From DAOUBF01 sp034432795 (GTDB taxonomy: Bacteria; Chloroflexota; Anaerolineae; DSLN01): a DNA stretch of 64,000 nt. Made by a program: the position numbers and the translations under genes. Under the pieces are notes generated by a model that saw nothing but the letters and a program-made list of their open reading frames with translations, was not told the origin of the DNA and did no database searches. Below, piece by piece: positions 22,839 through 30,379 of the stretch; positions within the stretch are counted from its first letter, which is position 1, and each line of letters starts with the position of its first letter. The stretch spans positions 33,526 to 97,525 of the forward strand of contig DAOUBF010000002.1 of assembly GCA_034432795.1 (NCBI GenBank), read 5' to 3'.

Positions 22839-25196
22839 TTGATCCCCCTGCCCCTTGTCGCACTGACCGCAGCCTGGCTTGGGGGACTGGCCCTGGCCTC
22901 CTCGTTCCCCCTGCCCCATACCCTGCTGGCAGCTTCGGCCTTACTCCCTGGGCTGGGCCTGCTCCTCTGGCGGCGTGAACCCGGCCCACGCCTGGCGTTT
23001 GCCTGCGCCCTGGTTGCCCTACTCGGTGCACTGCGCTATCCCCCGCCCCCCGATCGCTCTCCGCTCGCGCCTTATATCGGCCTGGCCAACGTCCGGGTTG
23101 AAGGTGTGGTTGTGGCCGAGCCACTGGCGGATGATGACTATACGAAATTTCGCTTCCGCGCTGACCAGATCACTATCGCCAACGCCCCACCCGCCTCTAT
23201 AGACAGCGACCTCCTGGCTCAGCTCCCACCCTTTTCGCCGGTCGCCTATGGTGACCGCCTGATCATCACCGGCACCCTGGCCGCCGCGCCGGTCTTCGCC
23301 GATTTTGACTATCGCGAGTATCTGGCCCGGCGCAGCATCCTTGCCCTGCTCCAGGCCCGCCAGTTCAGGTCTGTCGCCCAGGGACAGGGAGACCCGCTCC
23401 TTAGCGCCCTCCTCACACTCAAGGCACATGTACGCGCGGCGCAAGCCCTTAGCCTGCCCGAACCCCACGCCAGCGTGCTCCAGGGCATCCTCCTCGGCGA
23501 CCGCTCCGACATCCCCCCTGATCTGGAAGACGCCTTCAAGCGCACCGGGACCAATCATATCCTGGTGATCTCCGGCTATAACCTGACCATCGTGGCCGCG
23601 CTTTTCGGCGCCATGCGGCCGGGGAGGCGCTGGCCCTGGCGGCGGACGGTGAGCGTCCTGACCGGCATCACTGCTTACACCCTCTTCGTCGGCGCTGAGC
23701 CTGCCGTAGTCCGGGCGGCGCTTATGGCGGGCGTCATCATTCTCGGTCGCGCCCTCGCCCGCCAGGCCCATCCGCTTAACAGCCTGGCCCTGGCCACGTT
23801 CCTGATGACCCTCCACGATCCCTCTGCGCTTTCTGACCGGGGCTTCCTGCTGAGTGTGACCTCTACCTTGGGGTTAATCCTCTATGCCACACCGATTCAG
23901 CGCCGCATCACGGGCTGGCTGGAACGGCACCTTACCCATCGCCTTGCCCGTTCCATAGCCGACATGGTCATCAGCGTGCTCGCGCCCACCATCGCCGCCC
24001 AGATCATGTCCCTGCCACTCCTGCTCCTCTGGTCCCAGCAACTCTCGCTGGTCAGCCTCCCCGCGAACGCCCTCATCCTGCCTGTCCAGCCCCTGCTCAT
24101 GAGCACAGGCGGCCTGGCCGCCGCGCTCGCCGCCATCTGGCTGCCCGCCGGGCGCGCCCTGATGAGCATCCCTTGGGTGCTCCTATCGTGGACGATTGGC
24201 GCCGTGGAGGGATTGGCTGCCTTGCCGTTCGCCGCCGTGCCGCTGCCCCTCCCCGCCTGGGCTGTCTGGCTCTACTACCCCCTCATCCTGGCGGCCACCT
24301 GGTGGTTCAATCAGGAAGCGGATATGCGCGCCAGGCTGCGGGCGCGGCTGGCTGCGCCACCTGCCCGGCTCTGGGTGCCTCCTATGGGCCTGGCCGCGAT
24401 CGCCCTGTGGAGCGCCATTGCCACCCAACCCGACGGTCGCCTGCATGTCGCCTTCCTTGACGTGGGCCAGGGTGATGCCATCCTGATCACCACACCGCGT
24501 GGACATCAGGTGCTCATAGATGGCGGGCCAGAGCCTGCTCTTTTGTTGCGCCAGCTTGGTCGCCACATGCCCTTCTGGGATCACTGGCTAGACCTGGTGA
24601 TCGTGACATCGCCGCACGCCGACCATCTCACCGGCCTGATCGCGCTCCCGCAGCGATACGGGATCGGCGCCGTCCTGGACAATGGCACAAATGCGCCCGG
24701 CCAACTGGGCAACGCCTGGGCCGAGGCGCTCCGCTCAGGCAATGTAGCCCATATCCTCCACGCCCAGGCCGGAATGCGCATTCAGCTTGAGCCAGACATC
24801 GCCCTGGACGTGCTCAACCCCGGCCCCCTGCCCTCCGATGATGCCGACGACAACGCCATTGTCCTTCGCCTCACCTGGAGGAATGCCAGCTTCCTGTTTA
24901 CATCTGACATCACAGAAGCCGCGGAACGCACCCTGCTCACCTCCGACCACTCCCTGCTCAGCACTGTGCTTCAAGTCCCGCATCACGGCAGTGCATCCTC
25001 TACTTCGTCGGCCTTCCTGGCGGCGGTGAATCCCCAATTCGTCTTGATCTCCGTGGGCGCCTGGAACCGCTTCGGCCAGCCCGCGCCTGAGGTGCTTGAT
25101 CGTCTGGCCGGGCGGCGCCTCTTGCGCACCGATGAGCACGGCACAGTGGAACTGATCACCGACGGCCAGGTCATGTGGGTGCGCACCGACCGCTGA
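22839..25196 (+). CDS. comEC: ComEC/Rec2 DNA-uptake channel protein
   Basis: A 785-residue inner-membrane protein that conducts single-stranded DNA during natural transformation. Order: N-terminal helices and an OB-like DUF4131 region (residues 1-190), then the competence domain with FKRTGTNHILVISGYNLTIV and further helices (200-500). The C-terminal metallo-beta-lactamase domain has HVAFLDVGQGDAILITTPRG, SPHADHLTGL (H-x-D-H), FTSDIT and VPHHGSASSTSS. TTG start at 22839 with GGGGGAGGA 4 bases upstream. No comEA is adjacent. Confidence 0.95.
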   Translation: MIPLPLVALTAAWLGGLALASSFPLPHTLLAASALLPGLGLLLWRREPGPRLAFACALVALLGALRYPPPPDRSPLAPYIGLANVRVEGVVVAEPLADDDYTKFRFRADQITIANAPPASIDSDLLAQLPPFSPVAYGDRLIITGTLAAAPVFADFDYREYLARRSILALLQARQFRSVAQGQGDPLLSALLTLKAHVRAAQALSLPEPHASVLQGILLGDRSDIPPDLEDAFKRTGTNHILVISGYNLTIVAALFGAMRPGRRWPWRRTVSVLTGITAYTLFVGAEPAVVRAALMAGVIILGRALARQAHPLNSLALATFLMTLHDPSALSDRGFLLSVTSTLGLILYATPIQRRITGWLERHLTHRLARSIADMVISVLAPTIAAQIMSLPLLLLWSQQLSLVSLPANALILPVQPLLMSTGGLAAALAAIWLPAGRALMSIPWVLLSWTIGAVEGLAALPFAAVPLPLPAWAVWLYYPLILAATWWFNQEADMRARLRARLAAPPARLWVPPMGLAAIALWSAIATQPDGRLHVAFLDVGQGDAILITTPRGHQVLIDGGPEPALLLRQLGRHMPFWDHWLDLVIVTSPHADHLTGLIALPQRYGIGAVLDNGTNAPGQLGNAWAEALRSGNVAHILHAQAGMRIQLEPDIALDVLNPGPLPSDDADDNAIVLRLTWRNASFLFTSDITEAAERTLLTSDHSLLSTVLQVPHHGSASSTSSAFLAAVNPQFVLISVGAWNRFGQPAPEVLDRLAGRRLLRTDEHGTVELITDGQVMWVRTDR

Positions 25197-25415
25197 AAAC
25201 AGGCCCCAATTTCCTTAGGCCCCTATAATAACTGAGTTGTGGTCATAAATTGAAGGCTGCGCTCAGGCTTGAGCTAAACGCGGTCACCACCGTTTGCACC
25301 CCCGCAATGCATCCTGGAGAAGCTGGGTATTCACAGCCGGGCCGGGGCGGTGCGGCGGGCACGGCAGCGAGGGTGGGTATAGGAGTCCAGGAGCAGCCCC
25401 TGTGCCACGGCCAGG

Positions 25416-25535
25416 TCAAAGCGCAAGCTGGGTGCTCAGGGTATGCACCGGTATGGGGAGGAGCGGTTGGAGGGCCTCCTGAAGAGACCAAGCGACCACC
25501 GGCGCATCCCCAATGAACAGGCGTTTTACAGACAT
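25416..25535 (-). pseudogene. Possible short gene or remnant in the comEC-island gap
   Basis: The gap 25197-25795 (about 600 bases) has one suggestive item. On the minus strand there is TATAAT (about 25567-25572), GGAGGAG, then an ATG at 25535 opening 39 codons beginning MSVKRLFIGDAPVVAW. After the stop, another frame continues with codon-like DLAVAQGLLLDSYTHPRC, so this could be a frameshifted decayed gene. No family recognised. The long reading frame over 25243-25737 in another phase has implausible composition. Confidence 0.2.
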
Positions 25536-25682
25536 CTCCGGCGCTCCTCCAGGCGTATCCACGTCCATTATACGGGTGACAGGGAATCCGGCGAATCCTT
25601 GAGGTGTGGTTTGTCTGGAGGGGGCAGGGTTTGGTGTGCTGGCCGGGGGTCTGCAGGGGCATATGTGTGCGAGAAATCACAA

Positions 25683-25701
25683 AGTTCCTAAAATAGGAAC
25701 T
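25683..25701. promoter_or_regulatory. Palindromic operator-like site upstream of the accessory island
   Basis: Perfect 8-base arms AGTTCCTA/TAGGAACT around AAA, 21 bases before the -35 box. It sits within a larger AAAGTT...AACTTTT frame. Confidence 0.45.
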
Positions 25702-25721
25702 GACAAGTTCAACTTTTAGCC

Positions 25722-25751
25722 TTGACATGCCATACAAAAGTATGATAAGAT
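25722..25751 (+). promoter_or_regulatory. Promoter of the accessory (mau-like) island
   Basis: TTGACA (25722-25727), 18-base spacer, TAAGAT (25746-25751). The spacer contains the palindrome CATAC-AAAA-GTATG (25731-25744), a second possible repressor site. Confidence 0.6.
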
Positions 25752-25795
25752 ATTGATGCAGATACAGGTCTCAACGAAGTGTGCAGGAGGGCACC

Positions 25796-26788
25796 ATGCA
25801 CCGCTATCTCCTGTTTGACTCCGGCTGTTCACAGTGCACGGAAATCGCCCAGGCAGTTGAGCAGGCAGCAGCAGGCGGGCTGGAGGCACGCAGTTTGCGC
25901 GACCCGGCGATGCAGCGCCTGCTGGCTCAGGCACGACCCCACTGGCGTTGGGAGCCGACACTGCTGGAGGTAGAGGGGGAACGGGTGCGGGCCTTCACCA
26001 GCCTGGCATTGGGTCTCCGCCTGGCGATGACGCTTGGACCTTGCCGAACACTGCGACTAGTAAGGCTAACAAGGCGCTTCGGCGCTCCCCTGAAGAGTAA
26101 GGGTACCGTCGATCTTGGGCGTCGCCGCTTCCTTGAACAATTGGCTGCAGCAGCACTTATCCTCGGTTGGTCTAGATCCTTGGGATCCGGCAGGGATAAA
26201 CCAGGCGTGTACTCACGAGGATACGAAGGCGAGATTTATGAGGGTTTCCTGTTGCTGCCTGATGGTGCTCCACTACCAAGCTTTGTTCAATGCGCCCCAG
26301 CGCCTATACTTTGTGAGACAGATAGTCAACATGATCCCACCCTTATAGGCAAGAGCATAAGATTTACAAGCATTGAGGAGTTGAGAAACTACGTCCCCTT
26401 TCCTCTGTACATACCTGCGGTCCTGCCTACCAATGTGCAACTTATCGGGATAAATGTTATTCAATTTGTACGGTCTGGAGACATATTTGCGGTGACGATC
26501 AATTTTGGCGCAACTGACATCAACCAGTCACGGATTACTGTGCGGGCACGCCCTATTTATCCACGACCATATCCCATATGGCCCGTCCATTCGCCTATCT
26601 TTCACGAGAAGGAGTTGGTTCACCCCGACAAAGTAAATTTTTTGCCAACACCAGGTATCATGCGACCAAGTGTCGCAGGCTACGTACTGGACTGGATAAA
26701 ACAAGACGTCCTGTATACACTGGTTGCTGAACATAGCTTGGATCATGAGGCAGCAGTGACATTAGCCAAGTCGCTTGTTCAAATATAA
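25796..26788 (+). CDS. Thioredoxin-like / Tat-like anchor / DUF4367-like fusion protein
   Basis: A 330-residue protein of the island. Residues 1-95 look like a small thiol-redox domain with YLLFDSGCSQC (CxxC at 11-14) near the first strand. Residues 109-127 read RRRFLEQLAAAALILGW, a twin-arginine-like motif followed by a hydrophobic helix, unusual in being internal. The rest (150-330) resembles DUF4367-type extracytoplasmic domains: FTSIEELRNYVPFPLYIPAV, LPTNVQLIG and a final VTLAKSLVQI. The likely layout is a cytoplasmic redox head and an external tail. I chose the ATG at 25796 (AGGAGG 5 bases before) over the GTG at 25781. First gene of the island operon; a role in thiol handling for the Cys-rich proteins downstream is inferred. 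Confidence 0.6.
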   Translation: MHRYLLFDSGCSQCTEIAQAVEQAAAGGLEARSLRDPAMQRLLAQARPHWRWEPTLLEVEGERVRAFTSLALGLRLAMTLGPCRTLRLVRLTRRFGAPLKSKGTVDLGRRRFLEQLAAAALILGWSRSLGSGRDKPGVYSRGYEGEIYEGFLLLPDGAPLPSFVQCAPAPILCETDSQHDPTLIGKSIRFTSIEELRNYVPFPLYIPAVLPTNVQLIGINVIQFVRSGDIFAVTINFGATDINQSRITVRARPIYPRPYPIWPVHSPIFHEKELVHPDKVNFLPTPGIMRPSVAGYVLDWIKQDVLYTLVAEHSLDHEAAVTLAKSLVQI

Positions 26789-26835
26789 CGGTAAGATACC
26801 GGCGATCAGGCAAATATTCATAGTAGGAGGGTTAG

Positions 26836-27411
26836 ATGCCAACGGCTTATGTGTACTCACCAGTTGATGGAATTATTACCGGGCGGGATAATTACTGTGG
26901 TTTTCCCTGTGATCCTTACCCATGTACCGGAGATCACGGTTCTCATGGAAGATGTAACGCTTGGGCTTCGCCAGTTGACATTGATGCCCAGGATAACGAA
27001 GAGGTCATCCTATACGTCAATTTAGCAGTGAAAAGCATCCGCACCTTCATTCAATACAAGTGTTGTTGTAGCCATCAGAACGATTATGGCCGTGTGATCA
27101 TAGTGGAGTTATATGGGGAGCGTGATGCCCAATGTTATATCGGGTCTGTCTTATATGGGCACGTGGCTAATCCGCAAGTCACAGATGGGCAGGTATATAA
27201 CTTGTCTGGTACAAGTACACCACTTGGCTATGCGCCAGCAGGTAGCCACTCTTGTGGTGGCTCCACTTGCTATTCAGGATCACACTCACACATGGAGCGT
27301 TCCGGGGGAACGACTCTTGCTCCCTGCTGTTGCACAGATACTGTCAAAGGCTCTACCGCCATCTACAAGTGGGACTTTACTATCCCCTGCCCAGGGGCTC
27401 CCATGCCGTAG
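26836..27411 (+). CDS. Cys-rich M23 (LytM)-like protein without signal peptide
   Basis: A 191-residue protein with 14 cysteines, including two CCC runs. Its pattern tracks the M23 peptidase fold: YSPVDGIITGR at the N-terminus, SPVDIDA in place of the usual H-x3-D strand, YGRVIIVELYG, VLYGHV (H109), VTDGQVYN, then GSHSHMERSGG (H150-x-H152). The last corresponds to the H-x-H of LytM. The first metal ligand seems displaced (H34 or H37), so catalysis is uncertain. No signal peptide is present despite the disulfide-type composition. It starts after GTAGGAGGGTT and precedes a lipoprotein gene by 88 bases. Confidence 0.6.
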   Translation: MPTAYVYSPVDGIITGRDNYCGFPCDPYPCTGDHGSHGRCNAWASPVDIDAQDNEEVILYVNLAVKSIRTFIQYKCCCSHQNDYGRVIIVELYGERDAQCYIGSVLYGHVANPQVTDGQVYNLSGTSTPLGYAPAGSHSCGGSTCYSGSHSHMERSGGTTLAPCCCTDTVKGSTAIYKWDFTIPCPGAPMP

Positions 27412-27499
27412 ATGTTATGTTTATGTATGTTATGTCAAGGAACTTTCTTGGCAGTCCACATCTATACCTTAGACCTCAGGTCGTTGAAGGGGTATAACC

Positions 27500-29083
27500 G
27501 TGCCTTCCCTCAATAGCAGGCTCCTACCTTTGTCCATAATATTATCCATGTTGACAGCGTGTAGTTCCCTAATCCCAGAGGTGCACCAACCCTATACTGC
27601 GAAAGCGACCCTGCAACCCGCTACCGTCCCACCTGAACCAACCCATACAGCGACACGAATAGTCGCTTCAATTAACACGCCCACCTCGCTCATCCCCCCC
27701 CCTCTGCCTACCTCCAAACCCACCTCCACAATTTGTGCACAACCACGATCAGATCCTAATAACCTGATCCTACCTGACCTGTCCACCTTACGTTGGGAAA
27801 GCTTAAAGGTTGATGGGCAGCGCGTACGCCAACTGACCGGGCTGGACTATCCCATTATCCCCTTCGATCCTTCGCCAAATGGCCGGTGGCTGATTATCGC
27901 GCTTGAACTTGTCCCCAGCACAGGCCGTGCGGCAACGGCGGTGATAGATATAAAGGGGGATACCCATTGGTGGATGAACACGACGACCTATTTTTTCGCC
28001 GATTATTTCGTTGACTACCCTCATTACCTGAGTACCCACTGGCTCCCCGATGGGCGTCTGCTATGGGTCAACGAGTCACATAAGGTCCTGCTGGGAGGGC
28101 AGCAGTACCGCCGTGATCTGGGAGCGCCGGAACTGATATATTGGATAGAGTATATGTCCGATGGCATCGCGTTTGCCCAAGATGAGGATGGGGACTTATG
28201 GCGTGTTGAACTGGCAACGGCAAGATGGGAGCAGGTGACACCCCCCAGGCCACGTGAAGAGGGTCAATTGGGTCATTACTTTATCGTCGCTCAGGATCGC
28301 TCTTACGCACTTTCGTTCACAGCCAACCAGAAACTCTGGCGTGTGCCTCTCCGAATGGGGGCAGCGCCGGAAGCGCTTACTATAGTCCGCGCCGAAATTC
28401 CCGGTATGGGTGGTCCGTCAGGGCCACCATCAGTGCAACTGGCCGACAGTCTCCATTGGTTACTGAGCCTGCCTGTCTTGGAAGGGAACGGAGTGGGATC
28501 ATGGGGCATGATCGTCAATGAGCGTGATGGGAACTTTCTTACCGCCAAAGACTTACAATTACCTGAAGGGTATTATGGCACGGGCTTTTACGCCTCGCCA
28601 GAGGGTCGCTGGCTAGCTGTCTCCCTGACCGATGACCCCCGGCGCCCATGGCAGCAGGCTGGCGTGTACATTGCTCCTGCGACTGACCTAACTGCTGGGC
28701 GTGTCATAAAAGGCGTTTCCATAGCGGGTTGGCATACAACCTGGCCTGCTGTTATCCTGCGCAGTCTCACGACAGGAGCATTGTCCATAGCCCACCTTCC
28801 GCTCACTGATGCTACACCAGGTGCGGTATTGGCTAATGCGGCTCCACCTTTGATTACACTCCCAACCGCGATCATCGCGGTGGACGCACGTTCGCCTGCC
28901 CGCGTACTGCAGTTTGACATAGAGGGCCACTTACTGAAGACCCTTGATCTCTCCACCCGGTATGACAAGATTCGCGCAGGGGTAAGCACACCAGGTCGGG
29001 TGTTTCTTAGCGCGATCGACGCCCACTCCAAGAAGAACGGCATGTGTACATATGCACTGATTGAGTGGACAGTTGGGCCGTAG
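27500..29083 (+). CDS. Beta-propeller-like lipoprotein
   Basis: A 527-residue lipoprotein. Signal peptide with lipobox LTAC (Cys21), then a long Pro/Thr-rich tether to about residue 90. Repeated blade-like units follow (FDPSPNGRWLIIALEL, STHWLPDGRLLWVNES, YASPEGRWLAVSLTDD), as in WD40/TolB-type propellers. GTG start with GAAGGGG 7 bases upstream. It could be a second large-subunit-like partner for the redox proteins of the island, but no catalytic residue can be pointed out. It ends 8 bases before the chosen start of the MauA-like gene. Confidence 0.65.
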   Translation: MPSLNSRLLPLSIILSMLTACSSLIPEVHQPYTAKATLQPATVPPEPTHTATRIVASINTPTSLIPPPLPTSKPTSTICAQPRSDPNNLILPDLSTLRWESLKVDGQRVRQLTGLDYPIIPFDPSPNGRWLIIALELVPSTGRAATAVIDIKGDTHWWMNTTTYFFADYFVDYPHYLSTHWLPDGRLLWVNESHKVLLGGQQYRRDLGAPELIYWIEYMSDGIAFAQDEDGDLWRVELATARWEQVTPPRPREEGQLGHYFIVAQDRSYALSFTANQKLWRVPLRMGAAPEALTIVRAEIPGMGGPSGPPSVQLADSLHWLLSLPVLEGNGVGSWGMIVNERDGNFLTAKDLQLPEGYYGTGFYASPEGRWLAVSLTDDPRRPWQQAGVYIAPATDLTAGRVIKGVSIAGWHTTWPAVILRSLTTGALSIAHLPLTDATPGAVLANAAPPLITLPTAIIAVDARSPARVLQFDIEGHLLKTLDLSTRYDKIRAGVSTPGRVFLSAIDAHSKKNGMCTYALIEWTVGP

Positions 29084-29090
29084 AATTCAG

Positions 29091-29510
29091 ATGAGGGGAG
29101 ATACGGTTGCGCCTGGATTCTTCATCCCCCACCCAGGCACAGCGTCACCAGCCCACGCTCCTGGCCGTGATTTTGGGAGCGTAAATTGGAAGTGGTGCAA
29201 TATGAACGGGTATCCCTGCGCGTGTCGCGGCGGGACTAACACTACCTGTCCAAACTCGGGGTGCAACTGGGGCGGAACTGCGTGGACGGGCTGTTGCTTG
29301 AACTATAATGATGGCTGCTACTACACAGTCACTTATTGGGATTGTTGTGGTACTTGTACTACAACCGGAGACTGTAGATGTTGTTCTAGCGACCCCTATG
29401 CGGACGACAACTGGTGCAATGGCTGGCCGCAGAGCTACTATAAGTGTACTCTGGCTGTTAAGGGGCCGCGCTGTGGAGGCTGTCTTCCACCCGTTCGTCC
29501 AACCGCGTGA
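29091..29510 (+). CDS. Methylamine dehydrogenase light chain (MauA)-like, TTQ-type Cys-rich subunit
   Basis: From the ATG at 29091, 139 residues with 18 cysteines. The block order matches MauA/AauA. WCNMNGYPCACRGG equals the C-x-I-D-G-N-x-C-x-C-x-G-G block. TAWTGCCLNYNDGCYYTVTY holds W65, equivalent to the first TTQ tryptophan. WDCCG carries the Asp (D84) of RDCCG. DDNWCNGW holds W108, equivalent to the second TTQ tryptophan; KCTLA follows. The other active-site Asp (IDGN) is Asn39 here. MauA normally has a long twin-arginine leader. Here the 5' region lacks it and contains a 41-base near-identical copy of thiolase sequence from 3.3 kb away. No MauG-type dihaem enzyme gene is nearby. Confidence 0.75.
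   Translation: MRGDTVAPGFFIPHPGTASPAHAPGRDFGSVNWKWCNMNGYPCACRGGTNTTCPNSGCNWGGTAWTGCCLNYNDGCYYTVTYWDCCGTCTTTGDCRCCSSDPYADDNWCNGWPQSYYKCTLAVKGPRCGGCLPPVRPTA
29126..29166 (+). repeat. 41-base copy shared with the thiolase gene (copy 1)
   Basis: Forty of 41 bases equal 32427-32467, with 35 consecutive identical bases (29132-29166). The copy is in the leader region of the MauA-like gene, encoding HPGTASPAHAPG. Confidence 0.9.
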
Positions 29511-29530
29511 GGGCTAAGGGAGAGTGTGAA

Positions 29531-30349
29531 ATGCTAACTGAAAGACCCCACTCCGGCCATTCTTCACTACTTTTGCGAGCGCTTTTGATTGCTCTCTCAG
29601 CAACTCTGGGTGCCGCATTAGGTATCATATCGTTAGGAACCTTGCACACAGCCGGCTTGCCTGTGCTCCCAGTTCTTGCGTTTCTTGCAGGCATATCGAG
29701 CACCTGTTCCGCCTGAGGACTGTCAATGGTGGGGACTATCCGCCCTGTCGTGTACAGGGATCATCACATGTGCAACTGGATAATGGCTGTATCACTGCAT
29801 CTACTTGGAAGCACCATTGCTGCGCTGGTTGTTGGTGGTATATTTGGCGTTGTGGGGCAGTGGCTTGTACTACGAATTAGCTGGTCAAGTCTGTGGATTC
29901 CTGGTCTGGTAGCTCCTATTGCCCTGCTTTATTCGCTTGGTGAAGCCGAATTGATCGATTTACCGCATCCACAGTTGGATCGCCAGGTCCCACAAAGTTG
30001 GTATCGCAAGTTTCATCCTCATCTAGCTGCACTGCTCTATGGTTTAGGATTAGGCACGGGGCTTAGTACCAGGATCATTACTAAGACGCTCTACATCGTC
30101 ATTCTGGGAATCATTGCCACTGGGAATGCAACAAATGCTACACTGACGTTTGGCCTATTTGGGTTAGGACGCGGTCTACCAGTGGGGATAATCGGCTGGC
30201 GATTACGTTTGGTGCATAGCGGTGAGCAGCTACAACCGGTCCTAGAGCAGATTATGGCACGGCGGGACCTCGTCCACCTCATGAATGCCTTTCTGCTGGC
30301 ACTCGTGGGTGGCTATTGGCTGGCCGGGCTCTTAGCGTTCATTCGCTAA
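29531..30349 (+). CDS. MauF/CcdA-like membrane protein with one in-frame TGA (candidate selenoprotein or nonsense mutant)
   Basis: Two open stretches in the same frame, 29531-29713 and 29717-30349, are separated only by a TGA at 29714-29716. Read through, they give a 272-residue polytopic membrane protein, about the size of MauF. Around the TGA the reading is GISSTCSA-TGA-GLSMVGTIRP. Related MauF/CcdA-like proteins have SPCGLSM-type motifs at this place (from memory), so TGA replaces the second Cys of a CxxC. Later blocks HPHLAALLYGLGLGTGLSTR and FGLFGLGRGLPVGIIGWR fit the family. MauF is needed for maturation of the TTQ subunit, encoded just upstream here. Selenocysteine insertion, a stop mutation, or restart at 29726 (ATG) are the alternatives. 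The second half is fully open, with no other disruption. Confidence 0.65.
29743..29759 (+). promoter_or_regulatory. SECIS-like hairpin 3' of the in-frame TGA
   Basis: CCCTGT (29743-29748) pairs with ACAGGG (29754-29759) around the loop CGTGT. The loop begins 32 bases after the TGA and has G as its second base. This fits the bacterial SECIS rules as I remember them (short upper stem, loop 3-14 nt, G among the first two loop bases, 16-37 nt spacing). Short hairpins also arise by chance. Confidence 0.35.
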
Positions 30350-30379
30350 TCGAACTGTAAGCACAAAGGAGGCTTTGAA

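Noticed and set aside
25243..25737. 164-codon minus-strand open frame in the comEC-island gap
   Set aside because: Pro/His/Cys-rich, no coherent hydrophobic pattern, no ribosome binding site. A shorter frame in another phase is a better remnant candidate.
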